Origin: an uncultured Sphingomonadaceae bacterium
GTDB taxonomy: Bacteria; Pseudomonadota; Alphaproteobacteria; Sphingomonadales; Sphingomonadaceae
Direction: 5' to 3'
Assembly (NCBI GenBank): GCA_937996655.1
Contig: CALKUK010000015.1
Span: forward strand, 262,705-326,704
DNA: 64,000 bases
A program made the position numbers and the translations under genes. This document shows, in pieces, positions 61,238 to 64,000 of this stretch. Under the pieces are notes generated by a model. It searched no databases. It saw only the letters and a program-made list of their open reading frames with translations, and was not told the DNA's origin. Positions within the stretch are counted from its first letter, which is position 1. Each line of letters starts with the position of its first letter.

Positions 61238-61297
61238 GAGTGATCTCCTTCACCATGGGTTTTGACTTCGTGCCCTGAGCCAGCGAATGGGGGGGGC

Positions 61298-62218
61298 ATG
61301 GTTGAAACAGGTCTCGACAGAAGTGCTCAGGATCGAGCCCGCGGCGCCTTAGTAGGGCTCGCGATCGGTGACGCTTTGGGTGCGCCGTTCGAATTCAAGG
61401 ACCGCGACACATTCCCTGAGGTCCGGGAAATGCTCGCCGGTGGTTATTTCAAGCTACCCGCTGGGGCGTGGACTGACGACACTGCGATGGCCCTGTGCCT
61501 AGCCGACAGCCTACTTCATGACGGCGAACTAGATGCCACCGACCTGCTCAATCGCTTCCTCGGCTGGATCTATGCCAATGAGAATACCAGCACGGGTCAG
61601 TGCATAGGCGTGGGGCAAAATACGTTTGCCGTCCTTGGCAACTATCGCCGCACCGGTGCTCTTGTCGCGCCACCGGTCAAAGGTCGGTCAGACGGCAATG
61701 GCGCCCTTATGCGGCTAGCGCCTGTCGCCTGCCGGCACTGGTCCAATCCGCTCAAGGCCAGAGCCATAGCTCGCTTTCAGTCGCGCACTACGCACGCATC
61801 CGAACTCTCGGCTGCTGCCTGTGATGCCATGGCCTCAATGCTGTGCGATCTGATCGCCGGCCGATCATGGCAAGATGCGTTGGCGAATATCTCAACGGAT
61901 CCTTGGCCGGAGGAAATCAGGGCGGTTCTCTCAGGCAGCTGGCAAGACAAGTCTCGCGAAGAGATCAGTTCATCTGGCTACGTTGTGCATACCTTCGAGG
62001 CTGCCTTGTGGGCGGTCGGGACGACTTTCAGTTTCGAGGATGCCCTGGTTGCCGCAGTAAACCTTGGCCATGATGCGGACACCGTTGGCGCAGTGGCCGG
62101 TCAGCTGGCGGGCGCCCGGTACGGTGTCCGAGCCATCCCTGTACGGTGGAGCGAACTCCTCATTCAACATGACGTGATTGATCAGAAAGCTCGGGATCTG
62201 ATCTCGGCGGCTTTTTAG
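61298..62218 (+). CDS. ADP-ribosylglycohydrolase (DraG family)
   Basis: The 306-aa protein has the DraG signatures ALVGLAIGDALGAPFEF, PAGAWTDDTAMALCLAD, and HDADTVGAVAGQLAGARYG, with the metal-binding aspartates present. It removes ADP-ribose from proteins or nucleic acids. It is the only rightward gene in the phage module and overlaps the end of a membrane protein gene by four bases. ATG 61298 follows a G8 run. Its place in the lysis block suggests a moron gene, perhaps against host ADP-ribosylating defence. Confidence 0.88.
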   Translation: MVETGLDRSAQDRARGALVGLAIGDALGAPFEFKDRDTFPEVREMLAGGYFKLPAGAWTDDTAMALCLADSLLHDGELDATDLLNRFLGWIYANENTSTGQCIGVGQNTFAVLGNYRRTGALVAPPVKGRSDGNGALMRLAPVACRHWSNPLKARAIARFQSRTTHASELSAAACDAMASMLCDLIAGRSWQDALANISTDPWPEEIRAVLSGSWQDKSREEISSSGYVVHTFEAALWAVGTTFSFEDALVAAVNLGHDADTVGAVAGQLAGARYGVRAIPVRWSELLIQHDVIDQKARDLISAAF

Positions 62219-62430
62219 CGACCCTCGAACCCTCTGATGGCAGCGAAGATAACCGCGACCGCGGTGACCAGCGTCGAGAGCCATTTGACGAACCGCACGA
62301 CCCCGGTGGCGGTGTTCCAGGCGTCAAGAAGGTCTTTGAGTTCCTTGCGCACGGCCTTCAGCTCTTCCTGGACGGCCTCAAGGTCAGCGCGAATGAGCGC
62401 CATTTCGACGGTGGGATCCTGTTCAGGCAT
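62215..62430 (-). CDS. Coiled-coil membrane protein of the lysis module
   Basis: The 71-aa protein has an N-terminal coiled coil (ALIRADLEAVQEELKAVRKE) and one C-terminal membrane helix (WLSTLVTAVAVIFAAIRG), like small phage XhlA/holin-accessory proteins. It lies eight bases after the tail gene at 62439. Confidence 0.65.
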   Translation of the reverse strand: MPEQDPTVEMALIRADLEAVQEELKAVRKELKDLLDAWNTATGVVRFVKWLSTLVTAVAVIFAAIRGFEGR

Positions 62431-62438
62431 GGCAAACC

Positions 62439-63020
62439 TCAGCGAGTGGTGCAGATGATGGCGATGTCGCCTGCCGCCAGATCGACGACGTAGCCGGGCA
62501 TCGCATTGAAGTCAGTCTGCCGCTGCCGCGGGCCGGCCGCATAGTGGACGAAGAGAGCAGCCTCAGAGAGTGCGACCGCCTCGGTTGCGACCTCGAACCG
62601 GTAATTAGCCCCGCTCGACCGGCCGAAACGGCGGATGACGCAGCACAGCTCGAAGTCGTTACGGAAATGCCTGGTGAAGCTGTCGCGCGGGAGATAGCCG
62701 CCACCGTTCTCGACATTGTGGCAGCCCGCCCACCAAGTCTGGCTGATCTCACCCTCAGGGCCGGTGAAAACATAGTCCGCTTCCCCGCCAAGGGCGATTG
62801 AGACATGCTCGAAGAGGTCCCAGTTCACACCGGCATCATACATGTCGCCGATCGCCCGGTTGGCAGTGGGCGGCGCGAATGGTTGGGGTGTCCAGAGCCG
62901 CCAGCTGCCCTGCGGCCGGACATAACTCGTATCGTTCAGGAACAGGCTGTAGCGGATCTCGAGATCTTCATTGATCGGCAGCACGTCTTCACGCGCGGTC
63001 GGGTTGATATGCTGGTCCAT
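62439..63020 (-). CDS. Phage tail-module protein, unknown function
   Basis: The 193-aa protein has no recognised family. It has beta-rich, aromatic text (YVRPQGSWRLWTPQPFAPPT; FELCCVIRRFGRSSGANYRF) and ends in VVDLAAGDIAIICTTR. Position between two tail genes suggests a structural or assembly protein. It follows the repeat protein after four bases. Confidence 0.65.
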   Translation of the reverse strand: MDQHINPTAREDVLPINEDLEIRYSLFLNDTSYVRPQGSWRLWTPQPFAPPTANRAIGDMYDAGVNWDLFEHVSIALGGEADYVFTGPEGEISQTWWAGCHNVENGGGYLPRDSFTRHFRNDFELCCVIRRFGRSSGANYRFEVATEAVALSEAALFVHYAAGPRQRQTDFNAMPGYVVDLAAGDIAIICTTR

Positions 63021-63024
63021 GTGC

Positions 63025-63924
63025 TTATTCCGCGGTCACATCGACCACCTCGAAACAGGTGTGCGTGCCCGATTGCGTGCCGGAGGTTCCGATCGCCGAC
63101 CCGCCCGATGTGGCCGAGATCTGGAAGGTGTTGGTGGCGGCGTTGATGACGAAATAGACCGCATTTGCGCTGATCCCTGTCGGCAGCACGCCGGTCGTCT
63201 GGAACAGCACCCGGTCGCCATTCACGAGGCCGTGGCTAGTATTGGTCACGGTTGCCGGGCTCGCGATATTGATGGTCGGATTGATCGGCGTGCGGCCGCC
63301 GGTCTTGTTGCCGGGCGTCGCCGTCGTCGCACTGAAGAGGGTGTAGATGTCCCAATAGACAGTCTGCGTGCCAGACTGACTACCTGACAACGTAATCGCG
63401 GTTCCGCCTGAAGTGGCCGAGACCTTGAACGTCGTCGCCGTGACGTCCCTGGCATAATATTTGGTACCGGCTACAAGACCGGTCGGAAGGGCACCGCTGC
63501 TCGAGAACTTGATCGGGGTTCCGGCCGCGATCCCGGTCGTGGAACTGACAGTGAAGGTTGCGGTCGAGACGGTGATCGTGACCGTTTGGTTCGACGCATA
63601 ATCCTGCTGATAGCTGTCAAAGGTGTATTTCGTGCCGCCCATGGTCAGAGCAGTTGCGAAGCCCGCTGGGATATCGCCTGCAAGCTGTAGGCTGACCGGC
63701 CAGCTTGTGGCGATATTGTCTTCGACCGAGTAGATGGCCTGAACCGTTTGCCCCTTGAATGTGGTTGGGCTCAGAACGCCGCCCATGTTGTAGAGGATGT
63801 TGATGTAACCGAACCCGTAATAGATCCAGTAGGCACCCTTGAAGCCACCGCTGGCATAGCCCACCGTCATCAAAAATCGGCTGGTTCCTCCCGATGCTAG
63901 CAGCACACCAAGCATCCCCGACAT
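63025..63924 (-). CDS. Phage tail protein with two Gly/Thr-rich repeats
   Basis: The 299-aa protein holds two copies of a module containing GTPIKFSSSGALPTGLVAG / GDRVLFQTTGVLPTGISAN and FKVSATSGGTAI / FQISATSGGSAI, with a hydrophobic N-terminus (GGVLSPTTFKGQTVQAIYS). The module resembles the FCCH-like repeats of tail proteins. ATG 63924 overlaps the stop of the upstream gene by one base. Confidence 0.75.
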   Translation of the reverse strand: MSGMLGVLLASGGTSRFLMTVGYASGGFKGAYWIYYGFGYINILYNMGGVLSPTTFKGQTVQAIYSVEDNIATSWPVSLQLAGDIPAGFATALTMGGTKYTFDSYQQDYASNQTVTITVSTATFTVSSTTGIAAGTPIKFSSSGALPTGLVAGTKYYARDVTATTFKVSATSGGTAITLSGSQSGTQTVYWDIYTLFSATTATPGNKTGGRTPINPTINIASPATVTNTSHGLVNGDRVLFQTTGVLPTGISANAVYFVINAATNTFQISATSGGSAIGTSGTQSGTHTCFEVVDVTAE

Positions 63925-64000
63925 CAGCTGATACCGGTGCCCGAAACGAACCAGATGTTGGTCTCGACCTTGATGAGTGTGGCGACACCGCGCACGGCAA
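63924..64000 (-). CDS. Phage tail gene, C-terminal end only
   Basis: An open frame enters the window from the right and ends at a TGA at 63926-63924, reading AVRGVATLIKVETNIWFVSG at its end. The stop overlaps the next ATG (TGATG), so it belongs to the leftward tail operon. Nothing can be said of its function. Confidence 0.65.
   Translation of the reverse strand, partial: AVRGVATLIKVETNIWFVSGTGIS

Noticed and set aside
1..64000. tRNA or rRNA genes
   Set aside because: No cloverleaf with conserved TTCRANNC arm or 16S/23S-like stretch was seen on reading. A covariance search would settle this.
55307..64000. Gene transfer agent tail cluster
   Set aside because: The collagen-like, S74 and propeller fibre genes with endolysin and a lysis-type membrane protein look like a phage tail/lysis module, and no GTA capsid or portal genes are in the window.

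Overview
The window reads as a chromosome segment of an alphaproteobacterium, most likely of the order Sphingomonadales. The grounds are the aa3-type cytochrome oxidase cluster (coxB-coxA-ctaB-cox11-cox3-DUF983-surf1) followed by thrC, the pyrE-pdxJ-acpS-lepB run, exosortase-A-type polysaccharide genes, a GTTC-N7-GTTC LexA box of the alphaproteobacterial type, and a REP-like hairpin element of the kind common in sphingomonads. The genus cannot be fixed from the sequence.

Bases 1-23924 are ordinary chromosome. A leftward operon (9024 to below 1) makes and assembles the terminal oxidase and continues into tauE-like, thrC and a methyltransferase gene through many 1- to 4-base overlaps. A rightward operon (9247-11930) carries pyrE, pdxJ, acpS and lepB. 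Next come an FKBP isomerase, rpsU, an orphan [2Fe-2S] subunit, an RcnB-like periplasmic protein, a polysaccharide block (glycosyltransferase, small membrane protein, O-antigen-ligase-like protein, acyltransferase), an MscS channel, a VOC protein, 6-phosphogluconolactonase and an SLC45-like sugar transporter.

Bases 23925-55133 are an accessory region dense in conflict genes. (a) 23928-26210: a CBASS-like pair, a CD-NTase with AGS-C-like C-terminus plus a SLATT membrane effector, with an extra unknown ORF. (b) 26481-28208: a LexA-box-controlled umuDC pair, followed by small hypothetical, DUF2225-like, envelope and DUF1810 genes. (c) 31748-33274: a Cas4-like/DnaQ-like (DUF2779) nuclease, and a YbjN-Sel1 protein. 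(d) 34469-38746: a tightly overlapping operon of a MoxR AAA+ ATPase, an unknown 150-aa protein, a metallopeptidase-like/VWA protein and a divergent S-adenosylmethionine synthetase. I know of no named system with this composition. (e) 39671-53398: a serine protease, a WYL regulator, an ankyrin-sigma70 chimera, a MORC-type GHKL ATPase, a Z1 helicase, a PD-(D/E)XK nuclease, an AIPR protein, a second ankyrin protein and an EcoRII-N-like protein with no nuclease domain, facing a Dcm-Vsr pair (53426-55133). The GHKL-Z1-PD-(D/E)XK-AIPR-Dcm-Vsr core resembles the MutL/MORC restriction systems predicted by Iyer, Abhiman and Aravind (2008). The sigma factor, the ankyrin proteins and a short motif shared by three of the proteins look like unusual additions.

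Bases 55307-64000 are a leftward phage tail and lysis module: tail proteins, two lysis-type membrane proteins, an endolysin, collagen-like and S74-type tail-fibre genes, a repeat-propeller protein and a sulfotransferase-like gene, with an ADP-ribosylglycohydrolase inserted on the opposite strand. No integrase, attachment site, tRNA, rRNA or CRISPR array was seen, so the ends of the mobile region are undefined.
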